In this document: positions 43,040-53,892 of the stretch, in pieces
Numbering within the stretch: position 1 is the stretch's first letter
Layout: the number at the start of each line of letters is the position of its first letter
Source of the DNA: Basidiobolus meristosporus CBS 931.73
Taxonomy: Eukaryota; Basidiobolomycota; Basidiobolomycetes; Basidiobolales; Basidiobolaceae
Assembly: GCA_002104905.1 (NCBI GenBank)
Contig: MCFE01000016.1
Span: 1-64,000, forward strand
Direction of reading: 5' to 3'
Length of the DNA: 64,000 bases
Position numbers and translations under genes: made by a program
The notes under the pieces: model-generated
Database searches by the model: none
Told to the model about the DNA's origin: nothing
The model's input: only the letters and a program-made list of their open reading frames with translations

Positions 43040-43641
43040 GAGAGTATAGATAAGTTTTTTGTGGAGAGAAGACTGTTGGTGAATGCTGGTGGGTTCTATT
43101 CTTTATATATTCGTCGGGAGCATCAATTCCGTTGCATGGTAGTCATCAGTTCTTGCCTCATTTCTTTGTTTACCAAACACTGGGGAATATCTACTTTATT
43201 AAAACTTTGCAACTTGTTTACGATGGTAAGGTTTTCATAGCTCTAATAGCTCCAAGATACACTTCAAATGCTCAGCAAAACCTGATTCTGATCAAGACAC
43301 TGTTACACGGCTACTCAAGCATTGTTTTGACATGCTGTGGTATCATTAGAAGTGATGGTCTCCTATCCTTTGATTCGAAATGAAGTTTTCTATTTATTTG
43401 ATGTAATTGATTTTGTCGCATCAGCATAGCCATCTCAACTCAAGCGACTTGACCAGCTTTGCTAAAATCCGCCTTGATCCCAGCAAACTTAAGTGAAAAA
43501 CCAGCAACTGATATATTGCACATTTATTTAAATTAGTTGCGCATCCTCACTGAAAAGGATCAGCTTAGCTGCGCATTAAATACATTTCCATGATCCATCA
43601 GAGAGTAAAACGTTATGCAGAGGTGTTTATATACCAAAACT
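43040..43641. other. Intergenic region between two minus-strand genes
   Basis: Short overlapping frames only. This should contain the promoter of the membrane-protein gene and the 3' untranslated region of the acyltransferase-like gene. Confidence 0.55.
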
Positions 43642-44741
43642 TCAATCCGCCTTCTTGTCAATCAATGAAGGATTAGCAAAGACGCGTTCAAGTTTCTTGC
43701 CTATGGAAGCTCCTTGGAAGCCGTCTAAGAAACGATGATCCAGAGTAGCGCAGATGTTTACCATAGGACGAACCGCGGGTTTACCATCCACCACCACAAC
43801 ATGATCTTTGATGGCACCGATCATGACAAACAGAGATACATTAGTGTATGGGGAAAATGGTACGTAGGCCTAGATAAAGAAAAAATAAGTGAATAGTCCA
43901 TAGGCAGGTTAAAAGCTTAAACCATACATCTTCAATTCCGAGCATCCCTACACTGGTCACAATGCAGCAGCCAAAAGGTCGTTTCTCCATACCAAACATG
44001 GACATATCGATTCCTACGACATTACTAGCCCATCCCACGAAATACATCTAGAAATATCAGTTAATTATCTCGATTTGTGTTCAACACTTGATCTTGCAAG
44101 ATTTCAAACGTACCACAGTTCTAATAACCCATACAGGAAGGAATTTCATGGGGCCCATGGATTTTGACATGTTCTTATCCGAACCGGAGCGGATAGGCTT
44201 TACTTTGGAGTTCAAGATAGAAGCAACCTCGCGAATAGATTTCTTATCGATGGCCTCAACTTTCGCTTGGTAGAGATTACGGCCTCCAAGCACCTGAACT
44301 ACATTATGGGATCATGTTAGCAGTGCCCTCGTAACGTTAAAACAATGCACTGCTGAAGATCTTACCCAAGAACGAAATATCCAACGTTTTGTTCGGTAGA
44401 AACCTATTCCACAGGATTCTGCGATTCAAATCTGGTGCATCCTTGAGACATTCGGCGAGTGCTCTGCCAACAAAATGTGTTACTGTAACCCTGTTGACAT
44501 CGTTGGGCTCCAAGCCTTCGTTTTTTTCTTTGATATAGGCAAGCATCTCCGTGCAATCCAAGGCAGCTTTAGTGAAGATGCATCCTTCGCGTGGAGCACC
44601 CCAAGTAGCAAGCATCACCTTCTGGCGGGGACTCTGACCAATCGTAGACCATAGCCAGTGAATGCTAAAAGCACCGCCGATTACAAAAAGAGTAAAGGGA
44701 GAGAGTGTCAGTTCTAAGGTATCAGTGTTGAAACTGAACAT
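43642..44741 (-). CDS. Stand-alone 2-oxoacid dehydrogenase acyltransferase (E2 catalytic) domain protein with N-terminal anchor
   Basis: The protein has the chloramphenicol acetyltransferase-like fold of E2 catalytic domains but no lipoyl or peripheral-subunit-binding domain. The N-terminus (from 44741) holds a hydrophobic stretch TLSPFTLFVIGGAFSIHWLW near residues 12-31, which suggests a membrane anchor. The catalytic core follows over four exons. It includes VTVTHFVGRALAECLKDAPDLNRRI, the QVLGGRNLYQAKVEAIDKKS joint across the first intron, CCIVTSVGMLGIEDAYVPFSPYTNVSLFV, and the active-site ATLDHRFLDGFQGASIGKKLE. The HRFLDG segment matches the HxxxDG catalytic motif. The product of about 310 residues ends at 43642. 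Such stand-alone homologues occur in fungi and bacteria, and their acyl substrate is unknown. It is unlikely to be a normal mitochondrial E2 because it lacks a presequence and lipoyl lysine. Confidence 0.82.
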
Positions 44742-45783
44742 GATGTAAAATGAGATTATTTCAAGGCAAAGCGTGAAATATATATGGGCCAGATACCTGG
44801 CTGAATATTATTATCCCTCTCCAATCAGAAAAATGATTTCTCATTTGGTCAAACAGAAATCACTATATTACAGTGAAGCCCTAACTATGGATGTTTAAAG
44901 TAATAAAGTCTTCATTTGATTTAGACTTTATTTGACTTAATTGGCCTCTTCAGTTCTCTCGGCAACTGATAGAGTCCATTTTCGTACACTGAAGTCAAAG
45001 CTCCGACTTGAGATTTCAAATTAAGGAATTGATCTATTTCATGCATTCGCTTTCATATGTGAATTCACATGCAAATTGATCAACAAGGCAAAATGGATAT
45101 ATGTGCCCATTAACTAGTAACAGAACATGTCCATATACCTTTCAAGCGCCTATAAAGCTGGAGTGATAGCGCGTAAAAGCTCACCAATGTAATAGAGTAT
45201 TTCATGACTTCCCCATCTCTCTGATCAGGCAGACAGCTTACAACTAAATTTGTGTAGCATTATTCGTGTGAAATAGTCCATCATCCTATAACATCCCATC
45301 TATCGCATGCAGATGCAACATGCTCATGATAGTATATATATATCCAATGGTCTATTCAGACGTTAATCAGGCCGTGTGCATGCTACGTTATTGGGTAGGT
45401 CGGTGGAAGGAGCGAGACAACCTTCGAGACCTGGTTGTTGGAATATCCATATCGGTACACGGATTAAGTTACAGTTACCAAGTAGGTAGTACGATAGGGT
45501 CGTACTTTCTAGTGGAGATGGTTTAATTTATGGGTTAACTTCGTGATTGTAAATACTCGATATTACCCAAATATCCTGGTATACTGATCGAATCATGGTG
45601 GATTTGATCTGATTTATTTCATGCAAAAGGATTGGCTTAAAAAAGGGACTACCCCCTTGAATTATTTTTTCTATCAAGAGAATCGTTGAGGTCTTGGTAC
45701 AAAAGAATACCACTAATCTTGGCTATTTTTCCTCCTCTTCTGTTTCGTGGTCGAAACGTACATCTCATTCGATCTGAATACAA
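44742..45783. other. Divergent promoter region of the acyltransferase and uL23 genes
   Basis: No gene is supported. A TATATATAT sequence near 45331-45340 and a pyrimidine-rich run TTTTTCCTCCTCTTCTG at about 45725-45741, just before the uL23 ATG, are the visible elements. The latter is the kind of tract often found before fungal ribosomal protein start codons. Confidence 0.55.
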
Positions 45784-46406
45784 ATGGCTCCTAAAGGTAT
45801 GCATAGCTTCCGGTTAATCTAAATTCGAGCAGTCATTAGGAGTAGATGTGAAAGCAGGATCATGTGTAGTGGACAATCCCAATGATGCAACCTTTTCATC
45901 CATCAATTCCTGATGCTGTATCATTTAATATGTCCAAATAGTAGATTCACCTACTAACTACCTTCGAACATATAGTTGCTTCCGAGAAGAACAAGGCCCT
46001 TGCTGCCAAGAAGGCTGCTTTGAAGGGTGTAAATGGCAAGACCACTCGCAAGGTCCGTACCTCCACCACCTTCCGCCTTCCCAAGACCCTCCGTCTTGCT
46101 CGCGCCCCTCGTTATCCTCGTAAGTCTGTTCCCAGCGCCCCCCGCATGGATCAGTACGAGGTTGTCCGTTCTCCTTTGAACACTGAAACCGCCATCAAGA
46201 AGATCGAAGATAACAACACCTTGGTTTTCTTGTGCGATGTTCGCGCCAACAAGAGACAAATCCGCGATGCTGTTAAGCGTTTGTATGATGTCGATGCCGC
46301 CAAGATCAACACCCTTATTCGTCCTGATGGTCAAAAGAAGGCTTACGTTCGTCTTACCGCTGATGTTGATGCTTTGGACGTTGCCAACAAGATCGGCTTC
46401 ATCTAA
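45784..46406 (+). CDS. RPL25: 60S ribosomal protein uL23 (L25/L23a)
   Basis: This is a component of the large ribosomal subunit near the polypeptide exit tunnel, where it also contacts SRP and nascent-chain factors. A 13-base first exon (45784-45796, MAPK plus one base) is followed by an intron of about 179 bases with a perfect TACTAAC branch site near 45955 and a 3' end at 45975. Exon 2 (45976-46406) gives [17 protein letters not shown], then the globular part [63 protein letters not shown] and [11 protein letters not shown]. The spliced length is 147 residues, as usual. The gene uses strongly preferred codons (AAG, CGT/CGC, GCC, ACC), in line with high expression. A CAATAAATC polyadenylation-like sequence follows the stop by a few bases. 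Confidence 0.97.
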
Positions 46407-47102
46407 ACCTTCAATAAATCTTGAGAAAATTGAACTGATTTCATTTCTTCTCGCGTTTACTACCAGTTGTAATAAACTTGTAAAACTTGGATATAGTTTG
46501 AAAAGTTGCCAATGTTTTTTGAACATTTAGTTTTCCTGTATAGTCCTCCGTGGAGGTTTACGGAATAAAATTTTCGACCTGTGAATACGGTTGTCCTGTT
46601 CAAGTTGTAAATCCGACTGCTACTATGGATAAGCCCTACTATAGGCCTGGGTGATTATATCCTGTTACATCAATTATATAGCTAGTTATAGCTCATAAAT
46701 ATTGTAGGTGCTATAATATCAAATAGGCATTGTATCATAGGCCAACGCCCTTTGTTCAAGAACTCCATCATGTACATAAAGCCACAATGATATTCGTGTT
46801 GGGTTGATTGGTTATTGGTTCTGAGGTTTGAACATCTGTGGGGTCAAGCACCATTTGATGGAAAATGTTATGCCTATGATAATGTAACTAGTGTATTGTT
46901 TATAACTGTTATAGAACGTATTAATGATCGAAGATGATGTATTTTACATCAAAGGTTCGGTTTATTGTGGTTCTTCGAGCCTGGTAGACTCGATTTCAGG
47001 CCTATAAAGAACAAAAACATGAGAAGAATAAATGTTTAACAATGATAATATGTTCTCCAACTACTGCTAATGAGCAAATGAATTGGATCTTGATGAATAG
47101 TA
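46407..47102. other. Convergent intergenic region
   Basis: This holds the 3' regions of uL23 and EMC2, AT-rich and without a gene. The minus-strand frame at 45954-46526 is an antisense shadow of uL23. Confidence 0.6.
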
Positions 47103-48373
47103 TTACTGGCTAGTTAACCAAGCCTCAATCACTTTCTTCATTTGTGAAGAAGCATCACCCTTAGATTTACTATAGAGCTCAAGAATTCTTTCGGATGCCA
47201 TAATGTCAAGCTCAGATAGTCGCTTGGTATTGCCAGTAGAATTTCTGGATGAGCCAGGTCCTGGCTTGAGAAGGCGTGTGGTACACTAACGAGATACAGA
47301 CAGTTATTAGGTATATCAATCCAAGTATGACATATAAATGTTAGCACTTACAGCTTTAATACCATAAAGGCCACGAGTATGATCAGTGCATAGTTCGATT
47401 ACGTGACAGAATTCCTTCAATGCCATTGCTACGTTATCCATGGTAAATAGAACCTGTTTTGCCAACGTATACAGTTAGAAAATCGATACATAAATGGCTG
47501 TCTGTAACCTTCATCAAATGATACGAACCTCTGCATATTTCAGATGAAAAAGATGATTCAATGGCTGCAAGAGGATCACCTCTTCGAGGCAAAATGCGGC
47601 TTGTTGATACCTGGCATGTGAAAAGATGTAAAAAATATTGTTTTCATGAAGCATAAATAAATGACATACATGAACTGATCTAAGTAGAGTTCGCATAGTT
47701 CGAGCCAAGCTTCGATGTCATTGAAATGAATGTCTAAGTATTTAGATAAGCTTTGGATGGCTTCGATGGTAGAGCCACGGGCCTTTTGAATTGCGATTTG
47801 TCGCTTGACAGCCATCTATAGAGAAATGTATGTTACTACTACCTAAAATCGACAATAATTGAAAACATCCGCATTGCTTACAATGTTGGTAGGATCTTCG
47901 GTAAGGATATCGCTGTAAAGATTATATGCTTCATCGAGTTTACCTTCGGCCTCTAGGGACATACCCTGAAGACGCTGAACTCGGTGGGATTTAGAGAAAC
48001 GAGCTTGGAGTTTGTCTAGACAGGCCTAAGTAACAGTGTAAGTGTTTCATATAACCTTTTTTACTTGATCTTGTCATAACAAACCTTTGCTAAATCAAAT
48101 CTTCCTTCATCAAGCGCAGCAATCAACACTTGCTCATAAACACCCCAAACTTCAAGAAAAGTAGCAAGATAAAGTTTAAATTTCCAATTTCAGGTGTAAA
48201 CGTAGAGTAGGCTACAGGATAAAGATGGAGTTACCTTCATCACCGAGTTGTCTGGCATATCCCCCAAAGAGAATCTTTTCACCTAGCTCTACAACCACAT
48301 CGGGGCGACGCTCACCAGTCAAGTTCAAATCATGAAGTCTCGCATATGCGGTATTGTAGTCAAAGCTAACCAT
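47103..48373 (-). CDS. EMC2: ER membrane protein complex subunit 2 (EMC2, TPR protein)
   Basis: EMC2 is the cytosolic tetratricopeptide scaffold of the ER membrane protein complex, which inserts tail-anchored and multipass proteins. The start at 48373 gives MVSFDYNTAYARLHDLNLTG, followed across an intron by VWGVYEQVLIAALDEGRFDLAKACLDKLQARFSKSHRVQRLQGMSLEAEGKLDEAYNLYSDILTEDPTN. Then come MAVKRQIAIQKARGSTIEAI, YLDIHFNDIEAWLELCELYL, YQQAAFCLEEVILLQPLNHLFHLKYAE and a Lys-rich end, KKVIEAWLTSQ (stop at 47103-47105). Several degenerate 34-residue TPR helix pairs are recognisable, and the order of segments matches EMC2. About seven or eight exons with introns of 50-90 bases are needed. The reading in the middle exons is clear, but a few exon edges were set by eye. 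Confidence 0.87.
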
Positions 48374-49047
48374 TTGAAGAAAATAAGACACCCTTGTGTT
48401 GACGAAGATTCAGGTTCGAGTACAGAGTTATAGAAGTATTATTCCTCGAACTTCAAATAATTTACCGAACTTTGTTTAAGTTATTCTACTATTTTTTATC
48501 AATATTCACCAATCATTTACAACAAGGTACGAATCATGTGATACATGCCTTGGTTGGATAATATTACAAGATCCATCACAGCAGGAATTCAATTCTCGGA
48601 CCCTGAATAAAAGGAAATTCTGGATTCTTACTTGACATACACACACCGGCAAGAGCAGTCTTGCCGTTTCGAGAAAGCCCTTTTACCTTGAACTTTTATA
48701 CCTGGCTACTACACAACGATCTCTAGATAATTCCATAGTCAAGAATTATTTCACTTACATGTCAGTTAATAGAAATATAGTGATTCTTAATGTAGGAGTA
48801 ATACCATTTACTTTGGATGAACTGATCGAAAGGTAGCCTCAATGAGAAATCAAGGCCAATTTTTTGCCATTACCAAGGTTACCACTTCCTAGCTTTGTAA
48901 GTTTACCTGGGTGCAATATATGATTGCTGCTCTTGTGGTATGTTTATTGGGTTAGTGGTTACTTGTTCGGCTTCATTTAAGCAAGTTACAGCAAATGATA
49001 GTGACGTCTAAAGCAATAGTTGAATCAAGGACGGTGTAGTATTGAGT
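48374..49047. other. Intergenic region between EMC2 and the coiled-coil gene
   Basis: It contains the EMC2 promoter and the 3' end of the coiled-coil gene, which are both on the minus strand. No gene is visible. Confidence 0.55.
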
Positions 49048-49884
49048 TCAAATTTTCATGAAAGCCTCACGAATACGCCCCCTTACTGAAATTGCACGTT
49101 GCTCATCTAACGCACGGGGAAGACGGTCCAAGGACTTTTCGAGCTCGGTGAAATCTCGCTCTCGACGAACAGTCCGCGGCTCTGCATCTTGGTTTAACAT
49201 ACGAGAACCTTCAAGTTTATGAATTCTGCCCAAGACCTCGTGAATAAACATCTCACGTTCTTGATTAGTAGAGAGCTGGTAACGTTGTAGACTCAAAGGT
49301 GTGTCTTTGGAGACGCTCAGTGTTGTAAGAAGCTCGTCCAATTCTTCTTCGCATACTTGTGATTGGCTTTTGAAGTCCTATCAGGAAGGAATCAGCTCCT
49401 ATATCATATACATGAATGGAATTAAAAGGTAACTTACTTGATCTTCTAGTCGGGATTTTTCCATTTTCTTGACCAAGCCACTGAGTCTAGCTAGCTCAAG
49501 GTTTTTTTCTTGATACTCGGTCATAGTGAAACGCTGTGAAGCCAAACCCTGTTGGCTATATTGTGATAACCTTTGAATAAGCTTTTGGGTACTCGAAGTT
49601 GCTCTCTGGTTGGTGTATTGTCCGCGCGATAGACGGTCTATATCTCGAGCTAAAGCAGCTGCACTCATCTTGGTCATTTGGCTTTCAGACAAGCTAGCAC
49701 ACTGGTCTTGGTATCTAGGGAAATGAGCGCTCATACGATTCACAGTAGCTATTACTTTACTAACTGAGTCGCTGTCCGCTTTGCCCTTGGAATCGACCAC
49801 TACCTCACTCGCTTCCGGATAGAGGCTGTTATAGCTTGGAGGCAAGGCACCATTTAGCTCACTATCGCTTTTTTTCGAATGCAT
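49048..49884 (-). CDS. Coiled-coil protein of unknown function
   Basis: I do not recognise the family. Two exons (49438-49884, 49048-49377) give 258 residues with a clean GTAAGT donor. The N-terminal 45 residues are polar and Pro/Ser-rich, including PPSYNSLYPE. The rest is heptad-rich and strongly charged: KLIQRLSQYSQQGL, QEKNLELARLSGLVKKMEKSRLEDQ at the junction, then EEELDELLTTLSVSKD, IHEVLGRIHKLEGSRML and ELEKSLDRLPRALDEQRAISVRGRIREAF. This looks like an elongated helical protein rather than an enzyme. No membrane segment ends the protein, so a SNARE is unlikely. The start is placed at MHSKKSDSE because upstream codons in frame begin only with GTG. Possible roles, such as tethering, cytoskeleton or vesicle coat adaptor, are speculation. 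Confidence 0.72.
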
Positions 49885-52047
49885 ATTTACTGTACGAGAA
49901 ATGTAGTATGCTCCGGCCAGGAAATGAATCCTTTCGTCAAAGGTAACAATGGAAGAGTCTATATTCACAATTCCGTACACTTGCTTCTGAAATAACCGGT
50001 TAAGACTCTAAGCTAGCTCAGGGAGTTATGTAAGATAGTAGAGAAGGACTGAACAAACAGAAACTGAAGCGTCCAATATAAGTGAAAATTTCGCAGAACA
50101 GAAAATCCAGTTTCAGTTAGTCTTCAAATAGCGGATTTCCTTTAAATGGCCACGGCTACAAAGCAAATATATGTTTGTGCTGTGCTCATTCAGTGGTGCA
50201 TCTATATATTATATTACCATGATCAAGTTATACAATGATCACTCAATTTTCCTTCGGCAGACTTCAGATCCATCTATGCTGGATAATGAAACTGTATTAA
50301 CATGCAACAAATCAACAGACAATGTTGATCATGATTTCACAAATCGGATAATAGGCTTGTCAAGAAGCTAAGTCTTGATCAGCACCAGTAAAGGGGGGAT
50401 GATTACACCATACACAATGGATGGAGTCACTGAAACATTCTTGATTGTTAGATGACTTAGATGTATGCCACACAAAGAAAAACAACAGATATATGCAAAG
50501 CCACCTTGAAACCATTGGAAACAGCATAATCAAGAGCACCTCCAACTCCAACGGGCTGAATGCTGGTACACTGCTCCGCAACCCTCATCCGCTGGCAAAT
50601 ATACATGCGCCAGTCTTGATGTGCTTTGTGCTTATAGGGCCCTACTCCAGCGCCCATCTACGTTCTTTTTTTGAAGCGCTTATTAGCTACGCTGAGTTTG
50701 AACGTACAGCCTACTTGCTAACCTCAACAGCACCGTCTATAGCCTGTGCCTAGATGCAGAAACACAGGGAAGCTCCTGATTGACTATTGATTTAGTTCAT
50801 ATCTATTAAGAGGGGCTACTAAAACCACTCAAACAAGCAAACATCTATGTGTAGGCGATAGCACTTATATTCCTCGCTTTGGTAGAATGTACATGTTGCA
50901 TTTTGCACAGTACGTAGCTTTACACATGATCTGACAGCATTTTCGAAGTAATCGATCAGAGCTAGATGAAATCTGCTGTAATTACATTTGACTGTTTTCT
51001 ATCACAAATATAGGTCAACCCTGTGGAGACCAGATTAAGATATTTGTGGCAAACACAATGCGATTGGCAACCACTCTTGAATCATGATGGGTGTGTACAC
51101 TTGTACCCGACGATGCTGCCTCTTATGTTATAGGAGATGATGACAACAGCTCGGTCTCCGCCACACTCTTACTTTGGCCTAAGAGTTACCTCTATTACAT
51201 CGTCTAGTTAGATGGCTACACTGATGCGATAGACATGGCCAAGACAAACTGCCACATCTGACCTAGATAGCAATATTAGCCTAATTGGCTTACGCGGTGT
51301 TGGGCCCTGGATACTATTAATGAGCGACCAAGAACAAGAATTTGATTGGACCTGATTTTAAACCCACTACCGAAATATAGAAGTTCCCCCAGCGATTGTG
51401 TAGATGAGCGGTATGCGTCATGATCTCGGGATAGCCGTCAATTTGAAATCCTGGAATTCATGAATAGAAAATATGACCGAATATCAGTTTTATGCGTAGT
51501 TAAATCTGGTGATTTATTATCATCAGTGATGTTAGACGTTGCACAGTGATATGATTCAAAGCCAAAAAATGTACACAAGTGAAGGGTGAAAGCACACTCA
51601 TTATCAATAGAAGTTGATTCATATCTCAGCATTTTTATCGATCAATGCTAAGACTTGTTGAATTTACCGGATAATTTAAGCAATCTTTGTAGTTTGAATT
51701 GTTTCGTTTATCCAACCAATCTTGATCGAAACTCTTGATTTTCATGAAATGAAGGGATAGACGTTGTTGAGGTAGTGATAGTAAATTTTGATATCATACA
51801 TAGTCAAGGGATTTATCGTTGATTTCTCTAAATCATCGGAGATTATGTCAAAGAAATTGATCGGCATGATGGAAATGTGATATAAATATTTACCGCAATA
51901 CACGCGTGACTTTTTTGATTGTTATTACATGGTTTCGCGAGTCCCATGCAATATCCTAAACCAAACATCATACGCGTGTCGGATAGTTAAGTAGTTTGTA
52001 TACTCGCCACCTCTCTTATCGCTGTTTCCATCGCTACTCACTCAATT
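49885..52047. other. 2.1-kb stretch without a supported gene
   Basis: The first part is the promoter of the coiled-coil gene. Frames at 50445-50753 (+) and 50457-50657 (-) overlap on opposite strands and neither has family features. The last 130 bases before 52048 are the probable leader of the short basic protein gene. Confidence 0.55.
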
Positions 52048-52407
52048 ATGTCCTTTGATAGCAATCTCAAACACTCAAGTGACGAAAATTTCCGTAGAAC
52101 CTGCAAGAAAGCCATACTCCCTCAAGAAAGCGAAAGTTTCTGGAAAGAGATGGAGTCGCTCTATCAGGAAATACATATCTTGCCAGACGTAATTCCGGTT
52201 ATTCCAGAACTAACAATTACCCCGCCAACCCCCAAACTTCCTAGTCTCGAGGCTACGACAAGATTCAAGCGTTCTCGTGATGAAGATGACGGGGAAGAAA
52301 ATTGCCCAGCCCATAATGATATTTCTGTTGAGCCTATCAAAAGAAGCTGTAGAAGCAAGCGTTGGATACCTAGTGATCTTTTACGAAAGTCGAACTATGT
52401 CAACTAG
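52048..52407 (+). CDS. Short acidic/basic hypothetical protein
   Basis: I do not recognise it. It is a 119-residue single-exon frame starting at an ATG preceded by a pyrimidine-rich leader. The sequence has a charged N-terminus, a hydrophobic proline-rich middle (LPDVIPVIPELTITPPTPKLP), an acidic patch (DEDDGEEN) and a basic cluster (KRSCRSKRWIPSDLLRKS) near the C-terminus, which could act as a nuclear localisation signal. The TPPTPKLP part contains minimal proline-directed kinase sites. It could be a small nuclear regulator, but that is inference. Overlapping frames on the minus strand are shadows. Confidence 0.5.
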   Translation: MSFDSNLKHSSDENFRRTCKKAILPQESESFWKEMESLYQEIHILPDVIPVIPELTITPPTPKLPSLEATTRFKRSRDEDDGEENCPAHNDISVEPIKRSCRSKRWIPSDLLRKSNYVN

Positions 52408-53892
52408 AGGCTACCCTTCCCCTCAATTGGACTATTGTATCGACTCGATTACAGAGGCCGCCTGGATCTGAGCGATTTCATAATTGTACAATAGTTAGTA
52501 TATAATCCATTAGTCACATACTTTTTTCGAGAACCATTAGTATATTTTAAAAGGTTTTTACAGTACAGCACACATGCACCCGAAGTATTGATGGTGTTAC
52601 AGCTAATAAAGTTCTTGAACTCTTGAAGTAATTATTGATGAATTCATGTTTAGACCAGTCATGGCGATAAGAGGTGTGCCTGATCTTGACATGAACGTTG
52701 TGTGTCCTAAAAGACTATCTGAGACCGTTGCTCAGCAGCCAGTAATATTTGTAAATATTTCGATCATTGCTTGAATGGCAATTGTGTTGGAGAGGTGCTA
52801 GAGGCTATCAAGATACCGATGATTAGGATTTGCACTGGCAAGTTTATGATATCATCGATAGAGTTGCAAATCCTGTAACTCTCCTTACGTTTCCAGCTCA
52901 CTACTTGGAAACTCTATTTTGTTCAATGGCGTTTTCTAACGAACCAAAGTTCAGGATGGTGAGCAATTGCTTCCAAGAGGGTGCGGAATATTCTTCAGAA
53001 TAATGTATCATGAAGATGTGTAAAGATATTGATCTTCTGGAGTCATTGTCAAGCAGAGCCAATATATACCAAGTGCCAAATTAAATTGATAACACGAATA
53101 TTTCTGATTCGTTACGATCATTTGCAAGTTTTAGATAAACAAGAGAGATGTTTATCTAAAATTAAGCTTATTCTCTGAATTTGAAAAGATATCTTTAGAA
53201 CGCATATAGTAGCTATTCTGCATGACGAGGTTCAAGTAAATTGTGGCTTTGGGCCATGTGCGATGACTGAGAGGCGGGGTAAAGAAGCGGGGGGTCTGTC
53301 ACCCACTAAGCGAAGGCCAGGTAGGCAGGTCTGCGCCGGGTATGTGTGGTTCAATTGGACCAAGGTATCCCGATAAAAATGTTTAGAAATCCACCGATGA
53401 AAGTAAACGTTTGAGAGGTTTTAAATAAAGTGTAAAGAGTGAAAGTGAATGATGTCATAGAGGGATTGCCGGTGAGAGTGCCATTCCAATTGGAAACGTA
53501 AAGTGGATAGGGAATATAAAAGATATTGAGGCCGTATGAGAGATGTTGTAGATCACTACTCTAATCTGCTTCCAGAGATTTGCTCTTTGAAAATCCTACG
53601 CCATCCGCTTATTACGGTTTTCTGAAACAGATCGATTTGCATATAGATTGTATGCTTATTTCGCACTGGGTTACGCTTGCAGCTTGATACAATCTTATAA
53701 CAGAGTAAAGGCTTTGTTTCATCTGGACCCCTATATAATTACTTCAAAAGGTGAATATCACAGAAGCGATTTGCAATACGAAGTTTGAGGAATAAGTACT
53801 ATCCCTTCTTCCCGCTCTTCCTATCGTTTCTGGATTGAGTTCAAATCAATACTCACCTTGGCAAATGTCATATATATGATATAGTGTAAACA
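52408..53892. other. 1.5-kb region upstream of the SulP gene
   Basis: No gene is visible. A short GC-rich patch at 53268-53345 differs from the AT-rich surroundings but does not fold obviously as tRNA or rRNA. A TATATATGATAT sequence near 53870 lies about 20 bases before the SulP ATG. Confidence 0.5.

Noticed and set aside
45954-46526. 190-codon frame opposite uL23
   Set aside because: Antisense to a highly codon-biased ribosomal protein gene, with no support of its own.
50445-50753. Pair of overlapping frames on both strands
   Set aside because: Neither starts in good context, no domain is seen, and they exclude each other.
53268-53345. GC-rich patch that could be an RNA gene
   Set aside because: No tRNA, 5S rRNA or other known RNA secondary structure was recognisable by eye.
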